Position numbers and translations under genes: made by a program
In this document: in pieces, positions 42,606 through 51,672 of the stretch
Position numbering within the stretch: the stretch's first letter is position 1
How the letters are laid out: each line of letters opens with the position of its first letter
Notes under the pieces: generated by a model
Seen by the model: only the letters and a program-made list of their open reading frames with translations
Database searches by the model: none
What the model was told of the DNA's origin: nothing
NCBI GenBank assembly: GCA_041391665.1
Contig: JAWKNO010000003.1
Coordinates: 372,001-436,000 of the forward strand
Source of the DNA: Bacteroidia bacterium
GTDB taxonomy: Bacteria; Bacteroidota; Bacteroidia; J057
Direction of reading: 5' to 3'
Length of the DNA: 64,000 nucleotides

Positions 42606-43595
42606 GTGAAAGTAGCTTTTCCTGAATATTGGATATGGATGCTCGGTCTGCCAGTAACCCTGGGGATCATATACCTTGTGTACCGAAGGGTAGCTTATAT
42701 TACCGAGACCTGGTTTAGTACCGAACAGTACGAACGGTCTTTCCCATTGCTGAAACTGGGGATGAGAATGGGCGGTTTTATCCTCCTTTTTATTGCGCTA
42801 CTGGGGCCATACACCCATGATGCGGATTCAACGGGAAGTTTTCTCGGAAGGGAAATTTTTATTGTCATGGATGTATCCGCCAGCATGAATGCAGAAGATA
42901 TCAAGCCATCAAGACTTTCATTTGCCAAACGGGAGTTGAAAGAACTGGTAGACCACCTTGAAGGCGATAAGGTAGGACTAATCTTATTTGCAGAGTATGC
43001 ATACGTCCAATGCCCGCTTACACTTGACCGCAGAGCCGTCAATCTTTTTCTGGATATGGCCGAATCCGGTCAGTTTGCCCAAACCGGGACACAGTTTCGC
43101 TCTGCACTGGCAGTAGCGATGGACCGGTTTCAAAATGGTTCCGACCAAAAAGGCAACAAAACCCAGGCGGTTATTCTCGTATCTGACGGAGAAGACTTTG
43201 GCGACAATTATGTATCGTTGATTGAAAGACTTAAGCAGGCAGGCATTGTTGTCTATACGGTAGGCATTGGCACTTATGAAGGAGCGCCCGTTCCCAATAT
43301 GGTGGAAAACAGGAAAGCAGGTTATAAAAGGTATGAAGACGGTGCACTGGCCATTTCGAGATTGGTGGACAACGGTCTGGCTGGCATTGCCGAATCATTT
43401 GGAACAGATTATGTAAAGATCAACGAACTGGGAAAAGATTTTTATCCACTCGAAAAACAGATAAAAACATTGAGTTCCTCCCCATTTTTGGCCAATATGA
43501 ATAAAATACAAAACAATCAGTACCAGGCATTTCTATTTCTGGCGATGCTGCTGCTGATGGGAAGTATGTTTATTATGCCGATTCGAAAAATATGA
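42606..43595 (+). CDS. BatB-like von Willebrand A domain membrane protein
   Basis: About 330 residues. An N-terminal hydrophobic hairpin (TM at about 7-22 and 55-72) is followed by a VWA domain with the MIDAS motif MDVSASM and the T/D positions in GTQFRSALAVAMD and LVSDGEDFGD. A C-terminal TM (FLFLAMLLLMGSMFIM) ends it. This is the BatA/BatB layout of the Bacteroidota aerotolerance cluster, whose biochemical role is not settled. The GTG start gives the usual short N-terminus; a TTG 51 bases upstream is possible. The stop overlaps the next start (ATGA). Confidence 0.88.
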   Translation: MKVAFPEYWIWMLGLPVTLGIIYLVYRRVAYITETWFSTEQYERSFPLLKLGMRMGGFILLFIALLGPYTHDADSTGSFLGREIFIVMDVSASMNAEDIKPSRLSFAKRELKELVDHLEGDKVGLILFAEYAYVQCPLTLDRRAVNLFLDMAESGQFAQTGTQFRSALAVAMDRFQNGSDQKGNKTQAVILVSDGEDFGDNYVSLIERLKQAGIVVYTVGIGTYEGAPVPNMVENRKAGYKRYEDGALAISRLVDNGLAGIAESFGTDYVKINELGKDFYPLEKQIKTLSSSPFLANMNKIQNNQYQAFLFLAMLLLMGSMFIMPIRKI

Positions 43596-44326
43596 TGCAA
43601 GTACTCTTATATGTAATACTGCTCGCCGGTAATATTAGTGGAAAGGAAAAAAGCCTTTCCCTGGCTGCTGAGGCATTTCACAGCGGCGATTATCATACCA
43701 GCATTTTACATTATGGAGACGCGCTCAAAGCCTATCCGGCACAGGCAGCCAGTATCCACTACAATATCGGGCAGTGTTATCTGGCGCTCGATTCCACCGA
43801 GCGAGCGCTTCAGTTTTTTCATCTGGTACTGGACCGAAACGCCAATGACGTTGCCGCTATGGCGTCCAATGAGATTGGCCTGCTGCTGATTCGCCGCCAG
43901 CGGCCCAAAGAGGCGCTCGAAGCATTCCGGGAAGCGTTGATCTTCGATCCTGAAAACGAAACGGCCCGTTACAATTACGAATTGCTGCGCAAACGGATGC
44001 AAGGCGATAATCCGCCGCAACAACCGCCACCGCCGCGCCCGCCCTCATCCAATGATGAGGAAGATGCGCCTGCCGAAGAGGAAGATACCGCTCCGGATGA
44101 TAATATCCCCGAAGACTACCGCAGCATGATCCAGCAAATCATTCAACGCCAGCGGCAGTCCAATTCTACCAATGACTTTGCCAGACCCGTAGGTGCGGAT
44201 ACGATCTCTTTGTTTCAGGCCCGGCGAATTCTTGAATCTATGCGGCAAAACGAAATCCAGTACCTGCAACAATTGCGAAAATCAGCTGCCGCCCCGCACA
44301 AAAATGATAAAAGTCCTGACTGGTAA
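43592..44326 (+). CDS. BatC-like TPR protein
   Basis: 244 residues. An exported N-terminus (MMQVLLYVILLAGNISG) is followed by about three tetratricopeptide repeats (residues 25-130, e.g. YNIGQCYLALDSTERALQFF and PKEALEAFREALIFDPEN). Then come a proline-rich stretch (QQPPPPRPP) and an acidic segment. The C-terminal DYRSMIQQIIQRQRQSN and RILESMRQNEIQYLQQLRK resemble BatC. Its four-base overlap with the VWA gene implies translational coupling. It is probably a periplasmic scaffold for the VWA protein. Confidence 0.85.
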   Translation: MMQVLLYVILLAGNISGKEKSLSLAAEAFHSGDYHTSILHYGDALKAYPAQAASIHYNIGQCYLALDSTERALQFFHLVLDRNANDVAAMASNEIGLLLIRRQRPKEALEAFREALIFDPENETARYNYELLRKRMQGDNPPQQPPPPRPPSSNDEEDAPAEEEDTAPDDNIPEDYRSMIQQIIQRQRQSNSTNDFARPVGADTISLFQARRILESMRQNEIQYLQQLRKSAAAPHKNDKSPDW

Positions 44327-44342
44327 CCCCTGGTTTACCTGA

Positions 44343-45497
44343 CTATATTTTTTGCAATTTCTCAGCTGCCTTTTGAAGGGTCTCATCTTCTTTGGCAAAA
44401 CAGAACCTCACCACCTGGTTTTCTGATCCATGCCGGTAAAATACTGATACGGGAATACAGGCAACGCCATATTCTGTCGTGAGTCGCTTCGAAAATGCCA
44501 ACTCTGTTTCATCCGAAATCGCCGCATAACTCATCAGCTGAAAGTAAGTCCCGCTCGAAGGAATGGGCCGGAAACGAGATCCTTCCATCAATTTCAAAAA
44601 CAAATCCCGCTTTTGCTGATAAAATGCACTGATACCCTGTATTTTATCCCGATGATTTTGCAGATACCAGGCAATGCCCTGCTGAAATGGCGTACTGGTA
44701 GAAAAACCTACAAACTGATGTACTTTCCGCAGCTCTGCCGTAAGTTGAGGCGGCGCCAGGCAGTACCCTACCTTCCAGCCGGTAGTGTGAAGACTTTTAC
44801 CAAAAGAAGAAACGATAAAACTCCGGCCAACAAGTTCGGGATAACAGGCAATGCTCTGATGAACCTTCCCATCAAAAATAATATGCTCGTACACCTCATC
44901 GCTAATAATAAATAGACCCGTATCACGCACGATGGCAGCAAGCTCGGACAAATCCGATGCTTCCAGAATGGTTCCGGTAGGATTATGGGGGGTATTGATG
45001 AGAATCGCCCGGGTATTGGGATTGATAAGTTTTTTCAGATGTGCCCAGTTGATCCGGTAATCAGGAGGATTCAAAGCGTACCGAACCGGAATTCCGCCAG
45101 CAAGCTCGATAGCCGGCAGATAGAGGTCATAGGCAGGCTCCAGCACGATTACCTCATCCCCATCCCTGACGATTGCAGTAATGGCACAATACAAAGCTTC
45201 AGAAGCCCCGGAGGTCACCGTTATTTCTGTAGCAGGATCATAGGAATATCCGTACATTGCCTTTACTAATTGCGAAATTTCTTCACACAAGGTAGGGAGT
45301 CCGGGCATTGGCGCATATTGGTTGAAGCCATCACGCATGGCACGGGCGACATACTCCGTGAGTTGAGGGTCGCAGGGAAAGTCAGGAAAGCCCTGAGAGA
45401 GATTTATGGCCTTATTTTGCCGGGCGAGCGCAGACATAACAGAAAAAATCGTTGTGCCAACCCAGGGGAGTTTAGAAGAGATAGCGGGAGAAATCAT
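44343..45497 (-). CDS. Class I/II PLP aminotransferase (methionine-aminotransferase-like)
   Basis: 384 residues of the fold type I aminotransferases. The PLP lysine is Lys234 in SSFGKSLHTTGWKVGYC. NTPHNPTG, ISDEVYEHIIFDG and the substrate-carboxylate arginine in VVRFCFAK are also present. The N-terminus (INLSQGFPDFPCDP) is typical of the YbdL/kynurenine aminotransferase group, which acts on methionine and aromatic amino acids. It is convergent with batC-like, with 16 bases between stops and no visible terminator. Confidence 0.9.
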   Translation of the reverse strand: MISPAISSKLPWVGTTIFSVMSALARQNKAINLSQGFPDFPCDPQLTEYVARAMRDGFNQYAPMPGLPTLCEEISQLVKAMYGYSYDPATEITVTSGASEALYCAITAIVRDGDEVIVLEPAYDLYLPAIELAGGIPVRYALNPPDYRINWAHLKKLINPNTRAILINTPHNPTGTILEASDLSELAAIVRDTGLFIISDEVYEHIIFDGKVHQSIACYPELVGRSFIVSSFGKSLHTTGWKVGYCLAPPQLTAELRKVHQFVGFSTSTPFQQGIAWYLQNHRDKIQGISAFYQQKRDLFLKLMEGSRFRPIPSSGTYFQLMSYAAISDETELAFSKRLTTEYGVACIPVSVFYRHGSENQVVRFCFAKEDETLQKAAEKLQKI

Positions 45498-45604
45498 CGG
45501 GGAAATTATGACAGAATATCAAATAAAATCAAATTGAATTGTGTCATTCATTTGAAATTAATCAAAAAAAACCTTACGAGTTACCTGAAAGTTTATTTTT
45601 TTTA

Positions 45605-45612
45605 TAGTTTTG
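45605..45612 (+). promoter_or_regulatory. Putative -7 box for the OmpA/TPR lipoprotein gene
   Basis: TAGTTTTG fits the Bacteroidota TAnnTTTG -7 consensus, 28 bases ahead of the start codon. The -33 position (about 45581, TTAC) is a poor match, so this call is tentative. Confidence 0.4.
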
Positions 45613-45640
45613 TAGAAACCCAACTTCAAATAGCTACTGT

Positions 45641-47614
45641 ATGCGCCCAAAACAAACCAGTAATAACGGCAACTCATTCTTCCGATACACTTACCTTCTG
45701 CTTGCAGTAGTAGTACTGTCTGCATGTAAGCCGGAGGGTCTTATTAATAAGGTGAAATACAACGGTGTAAAATATGTCAACACCTGTGAAACCTTTAATG
45801 CTGAGATCAATAAGTTGATCCAGAACAATACCCAGTCCAATATTTTAAAGGTAAGTGAATACGACAACAGCGATTTCACCTACTATTATCTCGAACAGGG
45901 ACAATATGAAATCAAAAAAGATACTTTGTATTTCCGCCTGGCTCAGGACCTGGAATATGCTCAGTATCTCGATAAAGGCGTGGCTGTCCATGTAAATGCC
46001 AGCTATAAGGCGGTAGATCAGATTCAGGATCTGGAAGCCTCAAAAGCCGGAGATCTCGGTACGCTGGTTGTAAGCCGCGAGTATTATGTTGCCAACCGGA
46101 AACCTTTCTTCCTGTATAAATTTCCGCTCGGAGGAAAAAGCCTGGAAGGCAAACAGCTGATGTTGTCTTTTGCCATTGCCAAATACGACAAGACCGGCAA
46201 TGTCAAACAATATTTCTGTGAAACAGATTCCAAACCCATTGGCACGGCTTTCCCTGCCTGCTGTAGTGCCACGCCATGGCAGGCTGCTGCCCTGCAATCT
46301 TCGGTTTCCATGCCTAAGATCATGGTAAAAGATGAGACTTATCGCTATGAAGGATTTACCGGAACCATTGATGTAATGTTTCAGGAAAGCTCTTTCAAAC
46401 TCGCCGATGACACGTCATTCTCCGCGCTGCTTATCCAGGCGTTTGTAGAAAAATACAAAAACTTTGGCTATAAAATCGATGGCGTGAGCCTCGAAGGATG
46501 GGCATCACCCGGTGGTAAGGAGTCTTTCAACATGAAACTTTCGCAAAAGCGGGCCGATGCACTGAAAAAAGCGCTGGAAATCCTCAATGGAAATATCTCC
46601 TCACTCAATGTAACTGCAGAAGGAAAAGGAGAAGACTGGGAAAGGGTAAGACTTCTCACGCAGGCATCCACGAAACTAACTTCCGAACAAAAAGCAGAAG
46701 TTCTCGCTATTGCCAATGATGGTTCACTTACCAATGACCAAAAAGAAGCAAAACTCCGGAAAGTTAAGTTCTGGACAACCCTCGTAGATGATGTTCTGGT
46801 AAAAGCCCGGCATACATTCTCAGTCATGGACTTTGGTTATGGAGGTACAGAAAATATTCTCAAACGTTATGAGAAGCCACTTCCGGTAGCGTCGATGCAA
46901 CTGGAGGATATTGCCAAGACCGTATTCCGTGTAGGTGGCCATAAAGATGGCAGCGATTTCAGCAAAGATATGGCGGTTATCAATGAGGTATTGACCAAAG
47001 CAGCTACCCCCAACCTTTACGCAATCCGCGCGACTTACTACCTCGCCAACGACGAGTACGAAAAAGCATTTGCTGACCTTGAAAGCGCCAGCCGCTTCCG
47101 CGATGCAAATTCCAATGAATACAGCATGAGCGTGCAGGGCTATAAAGTGTTGTTTGCCGACCAATATGCATTTGACCAGAAAAAAGAACTGTACAAGGCT
47201 TATACAGAGCTCGCCCAGAAAAGCCCTGGCAACCGCCCCATCTACTTTAACCGGGCAGTACTGATGGACAAAATCGGCTATATCAGTGGTGCCCTGAAAG
47301 AATACAAAGATCTGTTGGAAGGAAATACCGCAACTGCTGCAAACCTCAACAACCGCGGGGTAGCACGGATGAAAACCAATATGATCACCGAAGCAGAAGC
47401 AGATTTTAAAGCTGCCATGCAAATGGATCCCAAAATGTCTGAACCCGTATTCAACCTCGCCATCGTAAGCGCTTATCGCGGACTCACCAAAATGACCATG
47501 GAATACCTCGATAAAGCAGTAAAAATGGACGCCAAATACAAAACCCTTATATTTAACAACCCTGCATTTTCAGTTATGTCTGAGGATCCTAGGTTTGAGA
47601 AATACAGGAATTAA
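45641..47614 (+). CDS. OmpA-like/TPR lipoprotein
   Basis: 657 residues. The lipobox is LSAC, with Cys about residue 29. The middle contains an OmpA C-terminal-like segment (about 285-315: VSLEGWASPGGKESFNMKLSQKRAD cut around the NMKLSQKRA motif), which could bind peptidoglycan. At least four TPR-like repeats follow (about 450-650; e.g. YFNRAVLMDKIGYISGALKEY, LNNRGVARMKTNM, FNLAIVSAYRGLTKM). It is probably a scaffold in the periplasm or outer membrane. The OmpA match is partial. Its stop is 91 bases before the rpsA start. Confidence 0.75.
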   Translation: MRPKQTSNNGNSFFRYTYLLLAVVVLSACKPEGLINKVKYNGVKYVNTCETFNAEINKLIQNNTQSNILKVSEYDNSDFTYYYLEQGQYEIKKDTLYFRLAQDLEYAQYLDKGVAVHVNASYKAVDQIQDLEASKAGDLGTLVVSREYYVANRKPFFLYKFPLGGKSLEGKQLMLSFAIAKYDKTGNVKQYFCETDSKPIGTAFPACCSATPWQAAALQSSVSMPKIMVKDETYRYEGFTGTIDVMFQESSFKLADDTSFSALLIQAFVEKYKNFGYKIDGVSLEGWASPGGKESFNMKLSQKRADALKKALEILNGNISSLNVTAEGKGEDWERVRLLTQASTKLTSEQKAEVLAIANDGSLTNDQKEAKLRKVKFWTTLVDDVLVKARHTFSVMDFGYGGTENILKRYEKPLPVASMQLEDIAKTVFRVGGHKDGSDFSKDMAVINEVLTKAATPNLYAIRATYYLANDEYEKAFADLESASRFRDANSNEYSMSVQGYKVLFADQYAFDQKKELYKAYTELAQKSPGNRPIYFNRAVLMDKIGYISGALKEYKDLLEGNTATAANLNNRGVARMKTNMITEAEADFKAAMQMDPKMSEPVFNLAIVSAYRGLTKMTMEYLDKAVKMDAKYKTLIFNNPAFSVMSEDPRFEKYRN

Positions 47615-47631
47615 GGGAAATGTGATTCTTG

Positions 47632-47663
47632 TTTGTGAAAAAACATAGATTGTACTACATTTG
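47632..47663 (+). promoter_or_regulatory. rpsA promoter
   Basis: TTTG (47632-47635), a 20-base spacer and TACATTTG (47656-47663) form a full Bacteroidota -33/-7 promoter. A GAAAGGAGAA sequence just before the ATG is one of the few Shine-Dalgarno-like sites in the window. Confidence 0.75.
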
Positions 47664-47705
47664 CACCCGTCCGGTAAATCCCGACAGAAAGGAGAACCTA
47701 AATAA

Positions 47706-49853
47706 ATGGTAGACGAAACCAACAAAAAATTTGACAAAGACGAAGAAGTGGTTCCTCAAATGGAGGACGACACAGTAGAGGCTGATGATGATTCAGCTTA
47801 CGACGATGACATTTCCGACGATGATTATGATGGAGATGATGACCTTGACGAGACAGATGATGATGATGATTTTGATGTCTCGGACGACGAAAGTTCTACT
47901 CCCCTGGTAAAAAAGCTTTACGCTTCAGCCAAAGGAGAGGATGAGGATGATGATGACGATGATTGGTGGAAAGATGGAGGCGATTATTCATCCAAACAGC
48001 GGGAAGAACTGGAACAATTGTATTCCGGTACGCTGCGTCAGTTTAATGAGAATGAAATTGTTTCCGGTACTGTTGTAAGTATTGGCGACAAAGAAGTTGT
48101 TCTCAATATCGGATTTAAATCCGAAGGTGTAGTTCCCATTTCCGAGTTCAGAAGCCGCGATAATGCGCTGAAAATCGGAGACAAAGTTGAAGTGTTTATC
48201 GAAAGTGTCGAAGACCAGGATGGTCAGTTGATTCTTTCCCGCAAGCGTGCCAAAAATCTGCGCTCATGGGAAATGATTAATGACTCCATGGACAACGATA
48301 CCATTATCATGGGCCATGTAATGCGCCGTACCAAAGGTGGATTTGTGGTGGATGTAAATGGTATTGAAGCCTTCCTCCCCGGCTCTCAGATTGATGTTAA
48401 GCCCGTTCGTGATTTTGATGTTTACGTAGGTCGCAGCATGGAGTTTAAGGTTGTAAAAATCAACCATGCTTATGAAAACGTAGTGGTTTCCCACAAAATT
48501 TTGATCGAAGCTAAACTCGAAGAACAGCGGAAAGAAATCCTTGAAAAACTCGAGAAAGGTCAGGTACTCGAAGGTACTGTTAAAAATATGACCAACTTCG
48601 GGGTGTTCATTGACCTCGGAGGTGTTGATGGTCTTCTGCACATTACTGATATTTCCTGGGGTCGTATCAACCACCCTGAAGAAGTATTGGAACTTGACCA
48701 GAAAGTCAATGTAGTAGTTCTGGAATTTGATGACGCCAAAAAGCGTATCAGTCTTGGAATGAAACAACTCACTGCTCATCCGTGGGAGTCTCTGCCTGAA
48801 ACTCTCGTTGAAGGCTCTGTAGTAAAAGGAAAAATCGTAACCGTTGCCGAATACGGTGTATTCCTCGAAATCCTCCCCGGAGTGGAAGGGCTGATCCATA
48901 CCAGCGAAATGTCCTGGTCTCAGCACTCCAAAAATCCAACCGAAATGTTCAGACCTGGTGAAGAACTTGAAGCTGTTGTTCTGAGCATTGACCGCGATGA
49001 TCGTAAAATGTCACTGGGCTTGAAACAACTCCTCAATGACCCATGGGCAGATATCGAAACCCGCTATCCTGTTGGTAGCCAACATACCGGCCTGGTTCGC
49101 AATATGACCAACTATGGCCTTTTTGTTGAACTTCAGGAAGGTGTTGACGGTTTGGTACATATTTCAGATCTGTCCTGGACCAAAAAGTTCAGCCACCCTT
49201 CTGAATATACCAAAGTGGACGATCAGCTCGAAGTGGTTGTTCTTGACATTGACAAGGAAAACCGCCGCCTGAGCCTCGGCCATAAACAACTGACTGAAGA
49301 TGTATGGGATACTTTCGCAGCCATCTTTACAGTTGGATCCGTACACAGCGGTACGATCAAAAAGATTCAAACCAAAGGTGCTACTGTTGAACTCGACTAC
49401 GGTGTTGAAGGAATCGTTCCTCCTAAACATCTTTCCGTAGAAGATGGAAAAGAAGCCCTCAAAGTTGATGATGCAGCAGAATTTGTGGTAATTGAATTCC
49501 ACAAAGATGCAAAACGACTGATTCTCTCTCATACCCGTGCCTGGAAAGAAGAAGAAGCGCCTGCAGCCGAGCAACCCAAATCCAATGGCAATGCAACCAA
49601 AGGCCAGGGCCGTACCAAAGCTACTCCTGCTCAGCAGACAGCGAAAGCCGGTACAACCACCCTTGGAGAGTTGGATGTTCTCGCTAAGCTGAAAGAGCAG
49701 ATGGAAGCCGAGGAGCAAAAAGGTACTAAGAAAAAATCTTCCAAGAAAAAGGAAGAAGCTCCTGTGGAAGAAGTTGAAGAGGAAGTCGATGTAATCATGA
49801 CTGAAGAACCGGAAATTGATGCTGCTGATTCAGACGACGAAAGCGACGAATAA
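47706..49853 (+). CDS. rpsA: 30S ribosomal protein S1 with long acidic N-terminus
   Basis: 715 residues, against about 560 in Escherichia coli. Six S1/OB-fold RNA-binding domains are recognisable (e.g. SGTVVSIGDKEVVLNIGFKS, GTVKNMTNFGVFIDLGGVDG, GLVRNMTNYGLFVELQEGVD). The first roughly 95 residues are an Asp/Glu-rich, low-complexity extension, and the tail after residue 620 alternates Lys/Ala-rich and acidic stretches. S1 helps mRNA bind the ribosome, which matters in a phylum that rarely uses Shine-Dalgarno pairing. A strong promoter precedes the gene and a terminator follows it. Confidence 0.95.
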   Translation: MVDETNKKFDKDEEVVPQMEDDTVEADDDSAYDDDISDDDYDGDDDLDETDDDDDFDVSDDESSTPLVKKLYASAKGEDEDDDDDDWWKDGGDYSSKQREELEQLYSGTLRQFNENEIVSGTVVSIGDKEVVLNIGFKSEGVVPISEFRSRDNALKIGDKVEVFIESVEDQDGQLILSRKRAKNLRSWEMINDSMDNDTIIMGHVMRRTKGGFVVDVNGIEAFLPGSQIDVKPVRDFDVYVGRSMEFKVVKINHAYENVVVSHKILIEAKLEEQRKEILEKLEKGQVLEGTVKNMTNFGVFIDLGGVDGLLHITDISWGRINHPEEVLELDQKVNVVVLEFDDAKKRISLGMKQLTAHPWESLPETLVEGSVVKGKIVTVAEYGVFLEILPGVEGLIHTSEMSWSQHSKNPTEMFRPGEELEAVVLSIDRDDRKMSLGLKQLLNDPWADIETRYPVGSQHTGLVRNMTNYGLFVELQEGVDGLVHISDLSWTKKFSHPSEYTKVDDQLEVVVLDIDKENRRLSLGHKQLTEDVWDTFAAIFTVGSVHSGTIKKIQTKGATVELDYGVEGIVPPKHLSVEDGKEALKVDDAAEFVVIEFHKDAKRLILSHTRAWKEEEAPAAEQPKSNGNATKGQGRTKATPAQQTAKAGTTTLGELDVLAKLKEQMEAEEQKGTKKKSSKKKEEAPVEEVEEEVDVIMTEEPEIDAADSDDESDE

Positions 49854-49870
49854 GCAATTATCAGTTCATA

Positions 49871-49904
49871 AAAAAAAACCTTCCCAATGGGAAGGTTTTT
49901 TTTT
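49871..49904. terminator. Bidirectional terminator between rpsA and udk
   Basis: The stem AACCTTCCC / GGGAAGGTT with an AAT loop is preceded by an A run and followed by a T run. It can therefore stop transcription of the convergent rpsA and udk genes in both directions. Confidence 0.9.
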
Positions 49905-50535
49905 ATGCTGGTTTTTTATCTAAAACCTTCGTCAAATGATTTACCACCACCTGCAATGCTTTATACATATGCCGGTTGTTGGGAATAATCATATCACACT
50001 GCGATTTTAAAGGTGCCACATATCGGTAAAACATGGGGGCCACATATTTCTCGTAATCTCTCAGAATAGACTCCACCGTATATCCGCGCTCCGTATGATC
50101 TCGCTGCAACCTACGGCTCAGCCGTATATGTTCTTCCGCATCTACAAATAATTTCAGGTCAATCAACCGCGCTATTTCCGGTTTGTGATAAATAAACAAT
50201 CCCTCCAGAATAATAACCGGTGCAGGTTCAAACCGAAGCAGACGGGGAACCGCTTCCGGATTGTTGAAGGTGTACTCCCAACGGGAAAACCCTTTTTTCT
50301 GAATCAACAACAGAAGCTCCTGATGCAACTCGTCCAGATTTATAGAGTCAGGATGATCGAAGTTGATTAATCCTTCCTCATCCACTACCTGATCTTCCTG
50401 TTTTTTGTAATAATTGTCCTGGGAGATCAATGTGATCTGTCCCTGGGGAAGCTGCTTCATCAACTGGTTGAGAAGAAACGTTTTTCCGGAAGCACTTCCA
50501 CCACAGATTCCTACGATATAGGGTTTTTTATCCAT
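49903..50535 (-). CDS. udk: Uridine kinase
   Basis: 210-residue P-loop kinase that phosphorylates uridine or cytidine to the monophosphate. The Walker A motif is GICGGSASGKT (residues 9-19), with LISQDNYYKK and NFDHPDSINLDEL typical of the family, and RRLQRDHTERGYTVES near the lid. It is the last gene of a minus-strand set that starts with nuoG. The gap to rdgB is 18 bases. Confidence 0.93.
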   Translation of the reverse strand: MDKKPYIVGICGGSASGKTFLLNQLMKQLPQGQITLISQDNYYKKQEDQVVDEEGLINFDHPDSINLDELHQELLLLIQKKGFSRWEYTFNNPEAVPRLLRFEPAPVIILEGLFIYHKPEIARLIDLKLFVDAEEHIRLSRRLQRDHTERGYTVESILRDYEKYVAPMFYRYVAPLKSQCDMIIPNNRHMYKALQVVVNHLTKVLDKKPA

Positions 50536-50553
50536 TGCGGATGAGTAATCTTG

Positions 50554-51141
50554 TTAGTGTGATTGAAGGATAAACCGGACAAACGACCGAACCGCTTTAC
50601 CCCGATGTGAAATTTTGTTTTTTTCTTCAGCAGTAAGTTCTGCAAATGTTTGTGTATATCCAGCCGGGCGAAAAATCGGATCATACCCAAATCCCCCCTG
50701 ACCATAAGTCTCTTCGGTAATTTCGCCATCGGCAACCCCATCAAAAAAGGAAGGTGCTCCACCATCAAAATAGGCAATTACTGTGCGGAAGCGCGCTTTC
50801 CGGTTTTCTTTCCCAGTCATCTCCGCGAGCATTTTTCTGACATTGTCTTCATAGCTGCACCCCTCCCCTGCATAACGCGCCGAATAAACGCCAGGACGCC
50901 CGTCCAACGCGTCTACCTCAAGACCGGTATCATCTGCGAAGCAGGGGATTCCCGAATGCTCATAAAACGCTTTTGCCTTCAACAGGGCATTGCCTTCCAG
51001 TGTCGGCTCCGTTTCTTCGACATCAATCTCTTTCCCAAGATCTGCCAGACATAACACTTCATAGGAATCGCCGATCATTTGCCGGATTTCCTGGAGTTTA
51101 TTGCGGTTATTTGTACCAAAGAGAAGCTTCTTTTTCTCCAT
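50554..51141 (-). CDS. rdgB: RdgB/HAM1 non-canonical purine NTP pyrophosphatase
   Basis: 195 residues. It removes ITP, dITP and XTP from the nucleotide pool. The family start FGTNNRNKLQEIRQM, ADDTGLEVDAL, PGVYSARYAGE and the C-terminal ISHRGKAVRSF are all present. It overlaps no gene but begins only one base after the stop of the unknown gene upstream, so the two are almost surely in one transcript. Confidence 0.95.
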   Translation of the reverse strand: MEKKKLLFGTNNRNKLQEIRQMIGDSYEVLCLADLGKEIDVEETEPTLEGNALLKAKAFYEHSGIPCFADDTGLEVDALDGRPGVYSARYAGEGCSYEDNVRKMLAEMTGKENRKARFRTVIAYFDGGAPSFFDGVADGEITEETYGQGGFGYDPIFRPAGYTQTFAELTAEEKNKISHRGKAVRSFVRFILQSH

Positions 51142-51142
51142 A

Positions 51143-51658
51143 TCATTTTTTCGCGAATGCCTGAAGCTGTTGGATCAAGGCCTTCTTCTTCTCCCCGTCT
51201 TCCAGTAAACCTGCCAGTGGCGGATGAATGAAGAGGGTATTATCATTCAAGGTTATTGTCTGGGGAGAAAGGGTCGTACCAAATACCCAGGCAAAAGAAA
51301 CCGGAAGGTCTGAGAAATTCCAGCTTTCTGCAGTTGGATCCAAAATGCCAAATCCTACCTGATCTGTATTGACAGCAGCCTCAATAATACATTGTTTCAG
51401 GAAACCAGTCAGCGATTTGTCAGTAAATTCTTTCTGCGAAAGGACCAGTACAAGTTGTGAGGTCTGCTTGAGTTTCCAGTCGATTGCAGAGCCAGATGTT
51501 ACAATAGAAAAATCCAGAACAGACTGATCATCAGCCGGTTCCGGATAGTTTTCATTTTTTATTTCACTAGCTTGTTCTATTTCGGTAAGATCATCCTGCG
51601 CAACGACAAACAGGTATTGGCCATAGAGGCGGGATATATCTTCCGTCGAAAAATCCAT
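51143..51658 (-). CDS. Protein of unknown function between nuoG and rdgB
   Basis: About 171 residues with no signal peptide or membrane segment, so probably cytosolic. It looks like a mixed alpha/beta domain (LVLVLSQKEFTD, FLKQCIIEAAVNTDQVGFGI, FAWVFGTTLSPQT) with a Lys-rich end. I do not recognise a family. The chosen Met lies 14 bases after the nuoG stop; a Met seven codons earlier would overlap nuoG. Its tight fit between nuoG and rdgB suggests a conserved but unnamed gene. Confidence 0.65.
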   Translation of the reverse strand: MDFSTEDISRLYGQYLFVVAQDDLTEIEQASEIKNENYPEPADDQSVLDFSIVTSGSAIDWKLKQTSQLVLVLSQKEFTDKSLTGFLKQCIIEAAVNTDQVGFGILDPTAESWNFSDLPVSFAWVFGTTLSPQTITLNDNTLFIHPPLAGLLEDGEKKKALIQQLQAFAKK

Positions 51659-51672
51659 AGAACGACTTGTGT

